From positions 1 through 25,659 of the forward strand of contig CAZTUT010000028.1 in the NCBI GenBank assembly GCA_964616395.1: a stretch of 25,659 nucleotides of DNA, read 5' to 3'. A program made the translations under genes and the position numbers. The stretch comes from JALHMQ01 sp964616395. Lineage in GTDB: Bacteria; Pseudomonadota; Gammaproteobacteria; Burkholderiales; Burkholderiaceae_F. The notes beneath the pieces are model-generated. The model was not told where the DNA came from and searched no databases. It worked only from the letters and a program-made list of their open reading frames with translations. Position 1 is the stretch's first letter. Every line of letters starts with the position of its first letter. This document shows, in pieces, positions 7,788 to 15,606 of this stretch.

Positions 7788-8543
7788 ATGTTCCGGCTGC
7801 GCGCACTGCTGTACCTGCTGGTGATGACCGTCATCACGGTGCCCTGGGCATTCGTGGTGCTGGCCGGCTGGATCGGCACGCCGGTACTGCGCTACCAGTT
7901 GTGCGCGATCTGGACCCGCATCGCGATCGGCCTGGCGCGCAGGCTGTGCGGCGTGACCTGGCGCGTGCAGGGCTGGGAGAACCTGCCCGATGGCCCGGTC
8001 ATCGTGCTGCCCAAGCACCAGTCGACCTGGGAGACGTTCTGGCTGCCAAGCGTGATGCCGCGCCGGCTCAGCTTCGTCTACAAGCGCGAGCTGCACCTGA
8101 TCCCGTTCTTCGGCTGGGGCCTGGCCTCGATCGGCATGATCAACATCGACCGCTCGCGCGGCCAGGATGCGTTCGAGCAGGTGGTCAGCCAGGGCGCCGA
8201 GCATCTGCGCGACGGCTGGTGGATCGTGATTTTCCCCGAAGGCACGCGCACCGCGCCCGGTTCGACCCGTCGCTACAAGAGCGGCGGCGCGCGGCTGGCG
8301 GTGCGCACCGGCACGCCGGTGCTGCCGATCGCGGTCACCTCGGGCGAGGTCTGGCCTCGCGGCGTGATGATCCGGCGGCCCGGCGAGATCCTGGTCAGCA
8401 TCGGCAAGCCCATCGACAGCGCCGGCAAGAGTGCGGACCGGCTGGCTGCCGAGGTCGAGGACTGGATCGAGGCCGAGATGCGTCGACTGGCGCCCCATCG
8501 CTACAGCGCGCCCCATGCGGCGCGCAGCGGCCACGAGGCCTGA
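7788..8543 (+). CDS. plsC: 1-acyl-sn-glycerol-3-phosphate acyltransferase (PlsC family)
   Basis: A 251-residue membrane-anchored acyltransferase, probably converting lysophosphatidate to phosphatidate in phospholipid synthesis. A hydrophobic N-terminal segment (about 5-31) is followed by the acyltransferase domain. Block I is KHQSTWET (H77, E82), an HX4E variant of the common HX4D motif. Block III is FPEGTR (149-154), and VLPIAVTSG is block IV. The start is 16 bases after glyS. In several Burkholderiales, as I recall, gmhB sits between glyS and this gene; here it does not. Family assignment is firm. Whether the preferred substrate is lysophosphatidate or another lyso-lipid cannot be read from sequence. 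Confidence 0.9.
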   Translation: MFRLRALLYLLVMTVITVPWAFVVLAGWIGTPVLRYQLCAIWTRIAIGLARRLCGVTWRVQGWENLPDGPVIVLPKHQSTWETFWLPSVMPRRLSFVYKRELHLIPFFGWGLASIGMINIDRSRGQDAFEQVVSQGAEHLRDGWWIVIFPEGTRTAPGSTRRYKSGGARLAVRTGTPVLPIAVTSGEVWPRGVMIRRPGEILVSIGKPIDSAGKSADRLAAEVEDWIEAEMRRLAPHRYSAPHAARSGHEA

Positions 8544-8562
8544 AGACCCCCAAGATGTTGTA

Positions 8563-8600
8563 GCGCGAGCACGCCGCGGCACCGGATGCTGCGCTCGCGC
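8563..8600 (+). repeat. Inverted repeat (8-bp stem) downstream of plsC
   Basis: GCGCGAGC (8563-8570) and GCTCGCGC (8593-8600) are perfectly complementary around a 22-base loop that itself holds the palindrome GCCGCGGC. It starts 20 bases after the plsC stop. No T tract follows, so it is at best a Rho-assisted terminator or mRNA 3'-end stabiliser. The rest of the 171-bp gap (8544-8714) shows no convincing promoter. Confidence 0.35.
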
Positions 8601-8714
8601 CACGAATCGGCTTCACCACGCGCCGTACATGCCACTTATCAGGCACACTCCGCGCTGCGCCGAATCAGCCCTGCCCGGCCCGTCTCCACGGCGTCCAACC
8701 GTCGCACCTGCGCA

Positions 8715-9602
8715 TTGAACCCGACCGCCAAGCTCGACGTCCGCCAGCTCGCCCTGTCGCTGTTCTTCGAGGAGACAGCGCCGGAGACCGCGCCGCCGTC
8801 CCAGTCGGCCACGCCCGATGCGCCCGGTGGCGAGCGCAGCCGTCAGGTCGTCCTGGCGGGCGAGCCCACCTGCTATCAGTTGCGCCGCGCACGGCGCCGC
8901 ACGATCGGCTTCCAGATCGACGACCGCGGCCTGACCGTCAGCGCGCCGCGCTGGGTGTCGCTGCGCGACATCGAGGCGGCGCTGATCGAGAAGGAGCGCT
9001 GGATCCGGCGCAAATTGTCACAGTGGCAGGACTACAAGGCGCGCCACAAGCTGCCGCAGATCCGCTGGGCCTGCGGTGGCTCGCTGCCCTACCTCGGCAG
9101 CACACTCACGCTCAGGTTGCGTCCCGAGGCGCAGGCCACGGCGCTGCATCGGCCCGCCGCGGCAACCTCCGCGGTGGCCGCCGATGCCGCGACTCACAGC
9201 GCCATCGCGCCCGTCGAATTGCACGTTGCCCTGCCCGCCCAGGCGCTGGAGGCGCAGATACGCGACAGCGTGCAAGCCTGGCTGCAGGGCGAAGCACGGC
9301 GGCTGCTGGGCGAGCGGCTGGCGCTGCTGGCCGCGCGGATGGATGCCAAGCCGGCCGGACTGTCGCTGTCGTCGGCGCGTACCCAGTGGGGCTCGTGCAC
9401 GCACGATGGCCGCATCCGCCTGAACTGGCGGCTGATCCACTTCGCGCTGCCGGTGATCGACTACGTGGTCGCGCACGAACTGGCGCACCTGAAGGAAATG
9501 AACCACGGCCCGCGCTTCTGGAATACGGTGGCCGAACTGCTGCCGGGTTTCGAGGAAGCCCGCGAGCAGATCCGCGGCGTTGACCTGTCGGCGCTGGGCT
9601 GA
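8715..9602 (+). CDS. YgjP-like M48-family zinc metallopeptidase
   Basis: About 295 residues of the YgjP/DUF45 (SprT-like gluzincin) family; the substrate is unknown. The zinc-binding site is HELAHLKEMNH (H254, E255, H258, third ligand H264), preceded by TQWGSCTHDGRIRLNWRL, the hallmark of this family. An Ala/Thr-rich insertion lies about residues 150-172. Start: the frame is open to an ATG at 8586, but codons 8586-8714 have only about 70% G/C at third positions against well over 90% after TTG 8715, and the conserved RQLALSLFFE segment lies just after that TTG. I therefore prefer 8715, with moderate certainty. Its place between plsC and gloA is common in Burkholderiales. Confidence 0.85.
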   Translation: MNPTAKLDVRQLALSLFFEETAPETAPPSQSATPDAPGGERSRQVVLAGEPTCYQLRRARRRTIGFQIDDRGLTVSAPRWVSLRDIEAALIEKERWIRRKLSQWQDYKARHKLPQIRWACGGSLPYLGSTLTLRLRPEAQATALHRPAAATSAVAADAATHSAIAPVELHVALPAQALEAQIRDSVQAWLQGEARRLLGERLALLAARMDAKPAGLSLSSARTQWGSCTHDGRIRLNWRLIHFALPVIDYVVAHELAHLKEMNHGPRFWNTVAELLPGFEEAREQIRGVDLSALG

Positions 9603-9652
9603 CGCCCGTCGTCCATCCCCCGGCACCCGCATTCCGTCGCATCCTGCTTGCC

Positions 9653-9690
9653 GGGCGGCAGCACGGCGCTATCGTGCCGCCTGTCTTTCC
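9653..9690 (+). terminator. Possible intrinsic terminator after the metallopeptidase gene
   Basis: GGCGGCA (9654-9660) pairs with TGCCGCC (9675-9681). An alternative fold pairs GGCG/CGCC with an inner GCACG/CGTGC and a 7-base loop. The stem is followed by the T-rich TGTCTTTCC. It lies 50 bases past the stop and 18 bases before the gloA ATG. The same stretch holds a weak promoter look-alike for gloA (TTGCCG at 9648-9653, 16 bp, TATCGT at 9670-9675), so terminator and promoter readings compete. Confidence 0.35.
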
Positions 9691-9707
9691 ATCCTCCGGA
9701 TCCATCC

Positions 9708-10094
9708 ATGCGAATCCTCCACACGATGCTGCGCGTCGGCGACCTGCAACGGTCGATCGACTTCTACACCCAGGTGATGGGGATGCAACTGCTGCGCACC
9801 ACCGACAGGCCCGAGCAGAAGTATTCGCTCGCCTTCGTAGGCTACGGTGACGAAAAGCAGGGCGCAGTGCTTGAACTGACCTACAACCACGGTGTCTCGC
9901 AGTACGACATGGGCGGTGCTTTCGGTCACATCGCCATTGCTGTCGACGACGCCTACGCGGCCTGCGAGCGCATCAAGGCGGCCGGCGGCGCAGTCACGCG
10001 CGAGGCTGGCCCGGTCAAGGGTGGCAGCACCGTCATCGCCTTCGTGCAGGACCCGGACGGCTACAAGATCGAACTGATCCAGACGTCGCACTAA
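9708..10094 (+). CDS. gloA: Lactoylglutathione lyase (glyoxalase I)
   Basis: A 128-residue cytoplasmic glyoxalase I that isomerises the methylglyoxal-glutathione hemithioacetal to S-lactoylglutathione. All four metal ligands known from the E. coli nickel enzyme are at identical positions: H5, E56, H74 and E122. Family segments include MLRVGDLQRSIDFYTQVMGM, LELTYNHG and DPDGYKIELI. The ATG at 9708 gives exactly the E. coli-like N-terminus (MRILHTMLRV); the longer frame from 9648 is rejected. Length and lack of insertions match the short Ni/Co-type class. The exported peptidase gene begins 15 bases after the stop, so the two may be co-transcribed. Confidence 0.97.
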   Translation: MRILHTMLRVGDLQRSIDFYTQVMGMQLLRTTDRPEQKYSLAFVGYGDEKQGAVLELTYNHGVSQYDMGGAFGHIAIAVDDAYAACERIKAAGGAVTREAGPVKGGSTVIAFVQDPDGYKIELIQTSH

Positions 10095-10109
10095 CGATAG
10101 GGAAACCCC

Positions 10110-12311
10110 ATGCGTGCTTTGCAGACCCTGGCGGCCGTGGCCGCAGTGTTGACCACCAGCGCCGCCCAGGCGCTGAGCATCGAGCCGCCGCCGGCGTTTC
10201 CGGCCGGTACGGTCAGCGATACGTACTTCGGCACCGTCGTACCCGACCCGTATCGGGCGCTGGAGGAGGTCAAGGATCCGAAGGTTGAGGCGTGGATGAG
10301 GGCCCAGGGCAACTACGCCCGGGCCATGCTCGACGCCATTCCGGGGCGCGCCGAGCTTCTAAAGCGTATCCGCATGTACGACGATGCGGTCACCGCGCGC
10401 GTCAGCGGCGTGGAACGCCGCCCCGGCAATCTTTACTTCTACGAGCAGCGCGGTGCGACCGACGACCAGTTCAAGCTGTATGTGCGGCAGGGCCTGAAGG
10501 GCAAGGAACGACTGCTGGTCGATCCCGAGCAGTTGTACAACCTGACCGGCCAGCCGCATGCGATCAACTGGTTCGTGCCTTCGGCGACCGGCCGCTATGT
10601 CGCCTACGGCCTGTCCGCGGGCGGATCCGAGGATGCCAGCCTGTTCGTGATGGATGCCACCACCGGCAAGCGCGTGCTCGGCCCGGTCACGCGTGCGCAG
10701 TACGGCGGCGTGGCCTGGCTGGAAGACGACAGCGGCCTGTTCTTCATGCGGCTGCAGGAAATGAAGCCGGGCATGGCGCCGATCGAGCGCTTCCAGAACG
10801 TGCGCAGCCTGTTCCTGCGACTCGATGGCGACGCCGACCGCGCGCCGGTGGCGATGGACTCGACCGACAAGGCGTTGGGCATCAACCCGGCCCAGGATTT
10901 CCCATTCGTGACGCCAATCCACGGCACGCGCTGGGCTGCCGGCTTGGTCTATCACGGCACGGACCGTGAACTGTCGCTCTACATCGCACCGCTGGCCGAT
11001 GCGGTGGCGGGCAAGGCGCAATGGCGGCGACTGATCTCTCAGGCCGATGCAGTCACCGGGGTCGAGTTCGACGGCGAGCGTCTGTTCGCGCTCACGCACA
11101 AGGATGCGTCGCGGTTCCGGCTGCTCGAAGGCAGCGTGGCGCGCGGTCTGGACGGCGCGCGCGAGGTCATCGCGCAGGGCGACGGCGTGCTGACCGGCAT
11201 GTCGCGCGCTGCTGACGCGCTGTACCTGACGCGCCGAGACGGCGCGGTCACGCGGGTGCTGCGCCTGCCGCTGCGCGGTGCGCCCACGGCGCAGACCCTC
11301 AAGCTGCCGGTCGAGGGCAGCGCGTACCTGGGCGGCGCCGATCCGCGCATCCCCGGCGTCCTGCTGTCACTGCAGAGCTGGACGCGTGGCACGCAGATTT
11401 ATGCGGCCGATGTCGGCAAGATCGTTAATACCCAGTTGCAGCCCCAGGGCAAGTACGACGCACCAACGGGCTACGTGAGCACCGAGGTGCTGGTGCCGAG
11501 CCACGACGGCGCCCGCGTGCCGCTGTCGATCATCCACAAGAAAGGGCTCAAGCTCGACGGCAGCAACCCGACGCTGCTGTGGGGCTACGCCAGCTACGGC
11601 ATCACCGAGGAGCCCTGGTTCTCGGCGTGGCGGCTGGCCTGGCTGGAGCGCGGCGGCGTGTTCGCAGTGGCCAACCCGCGCGGCTCGGGCGCCTTCGGAC
11701 AGGAGTGGTACAAGGGCGGCTTCCAGCAGACCAAGCCCAACACGTGGAAGGACTTCATCGCCACCGCCGAGTACCTGGTGGCGCAGAAGTACACGTCGCC
11801 GGCCCGCCTGGGCATCTGGGGCGGCAGCGCCGGCGGCATCCTGATCGGCCGCGCGATCACGGAGCGGCCCGACCTGTTCGCGGCGGCGATCCCGGCGGTG
11901 GGCGTGCTCGATGCGGTGCGCGCCGAACTGACCCCCAATGGTCTGCCCAACATCCCGGAATTCGGCACCCACAAGACCGAGAGCGGCTTTCGCGCGCTGC
12001 TGGCGATGAGCACCTACCACCAGATCAAGGACGGTGTCCGTTATCCGGCGGTGCTGCTGACCCATGGTGTGAATGACCCGCGGGTCGAGGTCTGGCAGAG
12101 CACCAAGGCGGCGGCACGATTCCAGGCAGCAAGTGCCGGTGTACGTGATGCGCGTCCGGTGCTGCTGCGGCTGGACTGGCAGGCGGGCCACGGCATCGGC
12201 GACACCAAGGCGCAGCGTCAGGCCGAACGCGCCGATGTGCTGGCCTTCCTGCTGTGGCAGTTCGGACTGGCCAAGGGATCGACGCCGGCGGCGCCCGTAC
12301 CGCCACGCTGA
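10110..12311 (+). CDS. Prolyl oligopeptidase family serine peptidase (S9A), probably exported
   Basis: A 733-residue S9A peptidase, expected to cleave short peptides after proline or a related residue. Residues 1-22 look like a Sec signal peptide (MRALQ, hydrophobic stretch, then SAAQA), so a periplasmic location is likely. The N-terminal S9 segment SDTYFGTVVPDPYRALE precedes a beta-propeller domain (about 90-430). The alpha/beta-hydrolase domain carries S573 in GGSAGG, D656 in HGVNDPRV and H694 in AGHGIG. The nucleophile elbow is GGSAGG, seen in oligopeptidase B and many bacterial S9 enzymes, rather than the GGSNGG of classic prolyl oligopeptidase, so strict prolyl specificity is unproven. 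TAGGG lies about 8 bases before the ATG. It converges with rsmA. Confidence 0.9.
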   Translation: MRALQTLAAVAAVLTTSAAQALSIEPPPAFPAGTVSDTYFGTVVPDPYRALEEVKDPKVEAWMRAQGNYARAMLDAIPGRAELLKRIRMYDDAVTARVSGVERRPGNLYFYEQRGATDDQFKLYVRQGLKGKERLLVDPEQLYNLTGQPHAINWFVPSATGRYVAYGLSAGGSEDASLFVMDATTGKRVLGPVTRAQYGGVAWLEDDSGLFFMRLQEMKPGMAPIERFQNVRSLFLRLDGDADRAPVAMDSTDKALGINPAQDFPFVTPIHGTRWAAGLVYHGTDRELSLYIAPLADAVAGKAQWRRLISQADAVTGVEFDGERLFALTHKDASRFRLLEGSVARGLDGAREVIAQGDGVLTGMSRAADALYLTRRDGAVTRVLRLPLRGAPTAQTLKLPVEGSAYLGGADPRIPGVLLSLQSWTRGTQIYAADVGKIVNTQLQPQGKYDAPTGYVSTEVLVPSHDGARVPLSIIHKKGLKLDGSNPTLLWGYASYGITEEPWFSAWRLAWLERGGVFAVANPRGSGAFGQEWYKGGFQQTKPNTWKDFIATAEYLVAQKYTSPARLGIWGGSAGGILIGRAITERPDLFAAAIPAVGVLDAVRAELTPNGLPNIPEFGTHKTESGFRALLAMSTYHQIKDGVRYPAVLLTHGVNDPRVEVWQSTKAAARFQAASAGVRDARPVLLRLDWQAGHGIGDTKAQRQAERADVLAFLLWQFGLAKGSTPAAPVPPR

Positions 12312-12367
12312 CGGACCGAGGGCGGCGACAGGCGCTCTTGAAGACCGGCTCGGGCAGCGGCCTCAGG

Positions 12368-12427
12368 CCACCCTTTCAGCCACACTTCCGGCTGCACTTC
12401 CGGCCACTGGTTCAGCCACCGGGAGGC
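12368..12427. repeat. Degenerate 12-bp tandem repeat overlapping the rsmA stop
   Basis: Four consecutive 12-base units (12368-12379, 12380-12391, 12392-12403, 12404-12415) plus a partial fifth share the pattern CCACnnTTCmGG-like; for example CCACACTTCCGG is followed by CTGCACTTCCGG. TTCAGCCAC recurs exactly 36 bases apart. The rsmA stop codon falls in the fourth unit. The array fills much of the 100-bp convergent gap between the peptidase gene and rsmA. No strong terminator hairpin is visible there. Confidence 0.6.
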
Positions 12428-13197
12428 TGCTGCGCCAGCCGAACAAACGCCGCGACATCGAGCGTCTCGGCCCGCGCCTGCGGGTCGACATCGGCGGCGC
12501 GGATCGCAGCCTCGTCGAGCAGCGGGGACAGCGCATTGCGCAGCGTCTTGCGGCGCTGACCGAAGGCGGCGCTGACCACCTGCGCGAAGCGCGCCGCATC
12601 CACCGGCGCCAGTGCGCTGACGGGATGCGGCACCAGCCGGACGATCGCCGACTGCACCTGCGGCGGCGGCGAAAACGCACCGGCCGGCACCACGAACAGC
12701 CGCGTGACCTGGTAGCGCCACTGCAGCATCACGCTGAGCCGGCCGTAGTCGCTGCTGCCCGCGGCGGCGGCCATGCGATCGACCACCTCCTTCTGCAGCA
12801 TGAAGTGCTGATCGCGCACGCGCGCGGCGATCGGCAGCAGCGCGAACAGCAGCGGCGTGGAGATGTGATACGGCAGGTTGCCGACGATCCGCAACGGCCG
12901 TGGGTCGGCAGCGGCGAATGCTGGCCAGTCGAAGTCCAGCGCGTCGGCCTCGACCAGCGTCAGTTGTTCGGCGCTGAAGCGCTCGCGCAGCCGTGCTGCC
13001 AGATCGCGGTCGATCTCGACCGCGGTCAGATGGCCGGCGCGCTTCAGCAGGGGCTCGGTGAGCGCCGCCAGCCCGGGGCCGATTTCGACAATGCGATCAC
13101 CAGGCTGCGGTGCAACCGCGCCGACGATGCGCTCGATGTAGTGCGCATCGTGCAGGAAGTTCTGCGAGAAGCGCTTGCGCGCCCGGTGGCCCAGCAT
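12412..13197 (-). CDS. rsmA: 16S rRNA (adenine1518-N6/adenine1519-N6)-dimethyltransferase
   Basis: A 261-residue RsmA/KsgA, the SAM-dependent enzyme that dimethylates two adjacent adenines in the 3'-terminal helix of 16S rRNA during 30S maturation. The N-terminal KRFSQNFLHD, SAM-binding VEIGPGLAALTEPL (E38, G40, G42) and catalytic NLPYHIST (N107-Y110) motifs are all present. The C-terminal helical domain has VVSAAFGQRRKTLRNAL. The ATG overlaps the pdxA stop by one base (TGATG), indicating coupling. The gene closes the lptD-surA-pdxA-rsmA cluster; apaG and apaH, which follow in E. coli, are absent. The stop codon lies within a 12-bp tandem repeat. Confidence 0.96.
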   Translation of the reverse strand: MLGHRARKRFSQNFLHDAHYIERIVGAVAPQPGDRIVEIGPGLAALTEPLLKRAGHLTAVEIDRDLAARLRERFSAEQLTLVEADALDFDWPAFAAADPRPLRIVGNLPYHISTPLLFALLPIAARVRDQHFMLQKEVVDRMAAAAGSSDYGRLSVMLQWRYQVTRLFVVPAGAFSPPPQVQSAIVRLVPHPVSALAPVDAARFAQVVSAAFGQRRKTLRNALSPLLDEAAIRAADVDPQARAETLDVAAFVRLAQQPPGG

Positions 13198-14138
13198 CAG
13201 CGCGCGCCGGCAAGCTCGGCCGCCAGCGCCAGCGCTGCCTGCATGCTGCCGGCATCGGCACGTCCCGCATCCTGCGCGGCCAGATCGAGCGCGGTGCCGT
13301 GATCGACCGAGGTACGCACGAACGGCAGGCCGAGCGTGACGTTCACCCCGTGGCCAAAGCTGGCGTGCTTGAGCACCGGCAGTCCCTGGTCGTGGAACAT
13401 CGCCAGCACCGCGTCGAAACGCGCCAGTTGCGCCGGCACGAACAGCGTGTCAGCCGGCAGCGGCCCGTGCGCATCGATGCCGCGTTCGCGTGCTGCTGAG
13501 ATGGCCGGGCCGATCACCTCGATCTCCTCGCGCCCCAGGTGTCCGCCCTCGCCGGCATGCGGGTTGAGGCCGGCCACGCCGATGCGCGGTCGCGTCAGCC
13601 CGAACCGATGCACGAGATCCGCCTGCATCACGTTCAGCGTGGCCGCCAGCGATTCGCCGGTGATGGCGGCCGGCACCGCCGACAGCGGCAGGTGGGTCGT
13701 GGCCAGCGCGACCCGCAGCCCGCCGCCGACCAGCAGCATCACCACGTGCGGCGCGCCGGCGCGCTGCTGCAGGTACTCGGTGTGGCCGGAAAACGGCGTG
13801 CCGGCATCGTTGATCACGCTCTTCTGCAGCGGCGCGGTGCACAGCGCGCCGAAGCGGCCGGCCAGACAGCCGTCGATGCCGTGATCGAGCAGCTCGAGCA
13901 CGTAGCGGGCGTTGCGTACGTCCAGCGTGCCGGGCACGACCGGCGCGCGCAGTGGCACGTGGAGCACCTCGGCGTTGGGCAGTGGCCACGGAAGCTGCAG
14001 TGCATCGGCAGCGGCCGCCAGCAGCGAGCGATCACCGATCAGCACGACCGGTACCGCGGCGGCAGCCACCGCTCGCAGCGCGATCGCCGGGCCGATGCCG
14101 GCCGGCTCGCCGGTGGTCAGTGCGATCGGCAGGGTCAT
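13197..14138 (-). CDS. pdxA: 4-hydroxythreonine-4-phosphate dehydrogenase
   Basis: A 313-residue NAD-dependent dehydrogenase of the DXP-dependent pyridoxal 5'-phosphate pathway; it oxidises 4-phosphohydroxy-L-threonine, whose product is used by PdxJ. It aligns closely with E. coli PdxA from TTGEPAGIGPAI onward. Motifs are VINDAGTPFSGHTEY, ALATTHLPL (H149), GLNPHAGEGGH (H194), MFHDQGLPVLK (H249) and TSVDHGTALDLA; the three histidines match the metal site at the dimer interface. I chose ATG 14138; an in-frame GTG at 14156 would add six residues, and neither has a clear Shine-Dalgarno sequence. It lies between surA and rsmA as in E. coli. Confidence 0.95.
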   Translation of the reverse strand: MTLPIALTTGEPAGIGPAIALRAVAAAAVPVVLIGDRSLLAAAADALQLPWPLPNAEVLHVPLRAPVVPGTLDVRNARYVLELLDHGIDGCLAGRFGALCTAPLQKSVINDAGTPFSGHTEYLQQRAGAPHVVMLLVGGGLRVALATTHLPLSAVPAAITGESLAATLNVMQADLVHRFGLTRPRIGVAGLNPHAGEGGHLGREEIEVIGPAISAARERGIDAHGPLPADTLFVPAQLARFDAVLAMFHDQGLPVLKHASFGHGVNVTLGLPFVRTSVDHGTALDLAAQDAGRADAGSMQAALALAAELAGAR

Positions 14139-14186
14139 GGCCGAAGCGCGCGCCACGGGCGCGTGGCGTTGCGCGCCGACACCGCG

Positions 14187-15569
14187 TCAGGCATCGTCGA
14201 GCCGCAGCTCGACATAGGTGCGGTCGCGCAACTGGCGCAGCCACTCCTGGAAGACCTCGTCGGCCTTGCGCTCGCGCAGCGCCTGTCGCGCCGCCATCCG
14301 GTTGCGCTCGACCGGCGACTCGTCGGTGCGCCGCTCCATCACCTGGATCAGGTGCCAGCCGAAGGGCGACTGCACCGGCTCGCTGATCTCGCCGGGCTTG
14401 AGCTTGTCCATCGCGCGTTCGAACTCGGGCACCGTGTCACCCGGATACAGCCAGCCCAGCTCGCCGCCGCGCGTGCTGCTGCCATCGACCGAATGCAGTC
14501 GCGCCAGCGAGCCGAAGTCCTGCGCGCCCTTGATCGCGCGGTCGCGCAATTCGGTCAGCCGGCGCCGCACCTCGGCCTCGGGCATCAGGTCGGACACGCG
14601 CAGCAAAATGTGGCGCGCGCGGGTCTGCTGCACCGGACCGCTGGCGATCCGGCTCTCCACCGCGTTGCGGCTGCCGGCCAGCTTGAGCACATGGAAGCCA
14701 CCGGGGCTGCGCACCACCGGCGCGACCTGACCGGGCTTCAGCGACTTGATCGCATCGACGAACAGCGTGGGCAGCCGCTCGGCGCTTCGCCAGCCCAACT
14801 CACCCCCGGACAGCGCCTCAGGCGCGGCCGAGAAACTGGCTGCGAGCTTCGCAAAGTCGGCGCCGGTGCGCGCCTGCGCAGCCAGGTCCTCGGCCTGCCG
14901 ACGCACCTGCTCGATCCGGTCGGTGGTCGCGTTGTCGGGAACGCGCAGCAGGATCTGGGCGATGTTGTATTCGATCGATCCCGCCTGCACGCCCGCCTGC
15001 TCGGCCAGGAAGTTCTCGACCTCGGCCTCGGTGATCTGGATCCGCGAGTCGACCTCGCGATCGCGCAGGCGCGTCATCAGGATGTCGTCGCGCACGTCTT
15101 CGCGAAAGCGCGCGAACGACACGCCCTCAGACTCCAGCCGTGCGCGGAACTGCGGCAATTCAAGCTGGTTCTGCTCGGCAATGCGGGCGATCGTGGCGTT
15201 CACGGTCGCATCGTCGACCCGCACGCCACTCTCGCGCGCCTGCTGGATCTGCGCGCGGTCGAGGATCACGCGCTCGAGCACCTGCCGCCGCAGCACGTCG
15301 GCTGGCGGCGCCGCGATCTTTTGCCGCCGCAGTTGCTGCTCGGCAATCCGCACGCGCACCATCAGCTCGTTGTAGGTGACGACCTCATCGTTGACCACCG
15401 CGACGATGCGGTCGAGCGAGCGCCCGTCGGCGGTCGACGAGGGAAGACGCGCTGCCGCGGCAGACGGCGGCGCAGTCCGCGGCGACTGCGCCTGGGCCAG
15501 GCTTCCCACGAGGAGCGGAAGCGCACAAAGGAGCAAAGACGCCGCGCGATGCACGGAAGACAGGGTCAT
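14187..15569 (-). CDS. surA: Periplasmic peptidyl-prolyl isomerase/chaperone SurA
   Basis: A 460-residue SurA, the periplasmic chaperone that escorts unfolded outer-membrane proteins, including LptD, to the BAM complex. Residues 1-27 form a signal peptide (hydrophobic SLLLCALPLLVGSL, then AQA). The SurA N-terminal domain starts at LDRIVAVVNDEVVTYNEL (52-69). Two PpiC parvulin domains follow, about 198-300 (GGELGW at 255-260) and 314-414 (RARHILLRV, GGELGW, FGWHLIQV). The C-terminal helix 420-455 completes the chaperone module. The leader between signal and core (28-50) is Pro/Ala/Ser-rich. lptD ends 37 bases upstream, so chaperone and client share an operon as in E. coli. Confidence 0.96.
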   Translation of the reverse strand: MTLSSVHRAASLLLCALPLLVGSLAQAQSPRTAPPSAAAARLPSSTADGRSLDRIVAVVNDEVVTYNELMVRVRIAEQQLRRQKIAAPPADVLRRQVLERVILDRAQIQQARESGVRVDDATVNATIARIAEQNQLELPQFRARLESEGVSFARFREDVRDDILMTRLRDREVDSRIQITEAEVENFLAEQAGVQAGSIEYNIAQILLRVPDNATTDRIEQVRRQAEDLAAQARTGADFAKLAASFSAAPEALSGGELGWRSAERLPTLFVDAIKSLKPGQVAPVVRSPGGFHVLKLAGSRNAVESRIASGPVQQTRARHILLRVSDLMPEAEVRRRLTELRDRAIKGAQDFGSLARLHSVDGSSTRGGELGWLYPGDTVPEFERAMDKLKPGEISEPVQSPFGWHLIQVMERRTDESPVERNRMAARQALRERKADEVFQEWLRQLRDRTYVELRLDDA

Positions 15570-15606
15570 GTTGAACTCGCCCGGTCAGGCCGGACGCCAG
15601 GGAAAG

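Noticed and set aside
7788..8543. HX4E instead of HX4D in PlsC as a sign of inactivation
   Set aside because: The acidic residue is conserved in type, FPEGTR is intact, and Glu at this position is, as I recall, seen in related betaproteobacterial enzymes.
8612..8642. Promoter TTCACC/TTATCA upstream of the metallopeptidase gene
   Set aside because: Poor matches to both hexamers and 18-19 bp spacing; not distinguishable from chance.
8586..8714. Longer N-terminus for the YgjP-like metallopeptidase from ATG 8586
   Set aside because: Third-position G/C falls to about 70% in this stretch against more than 90% downstream, and there is no family similarity; TTG 8715 is preferred, though not proven.
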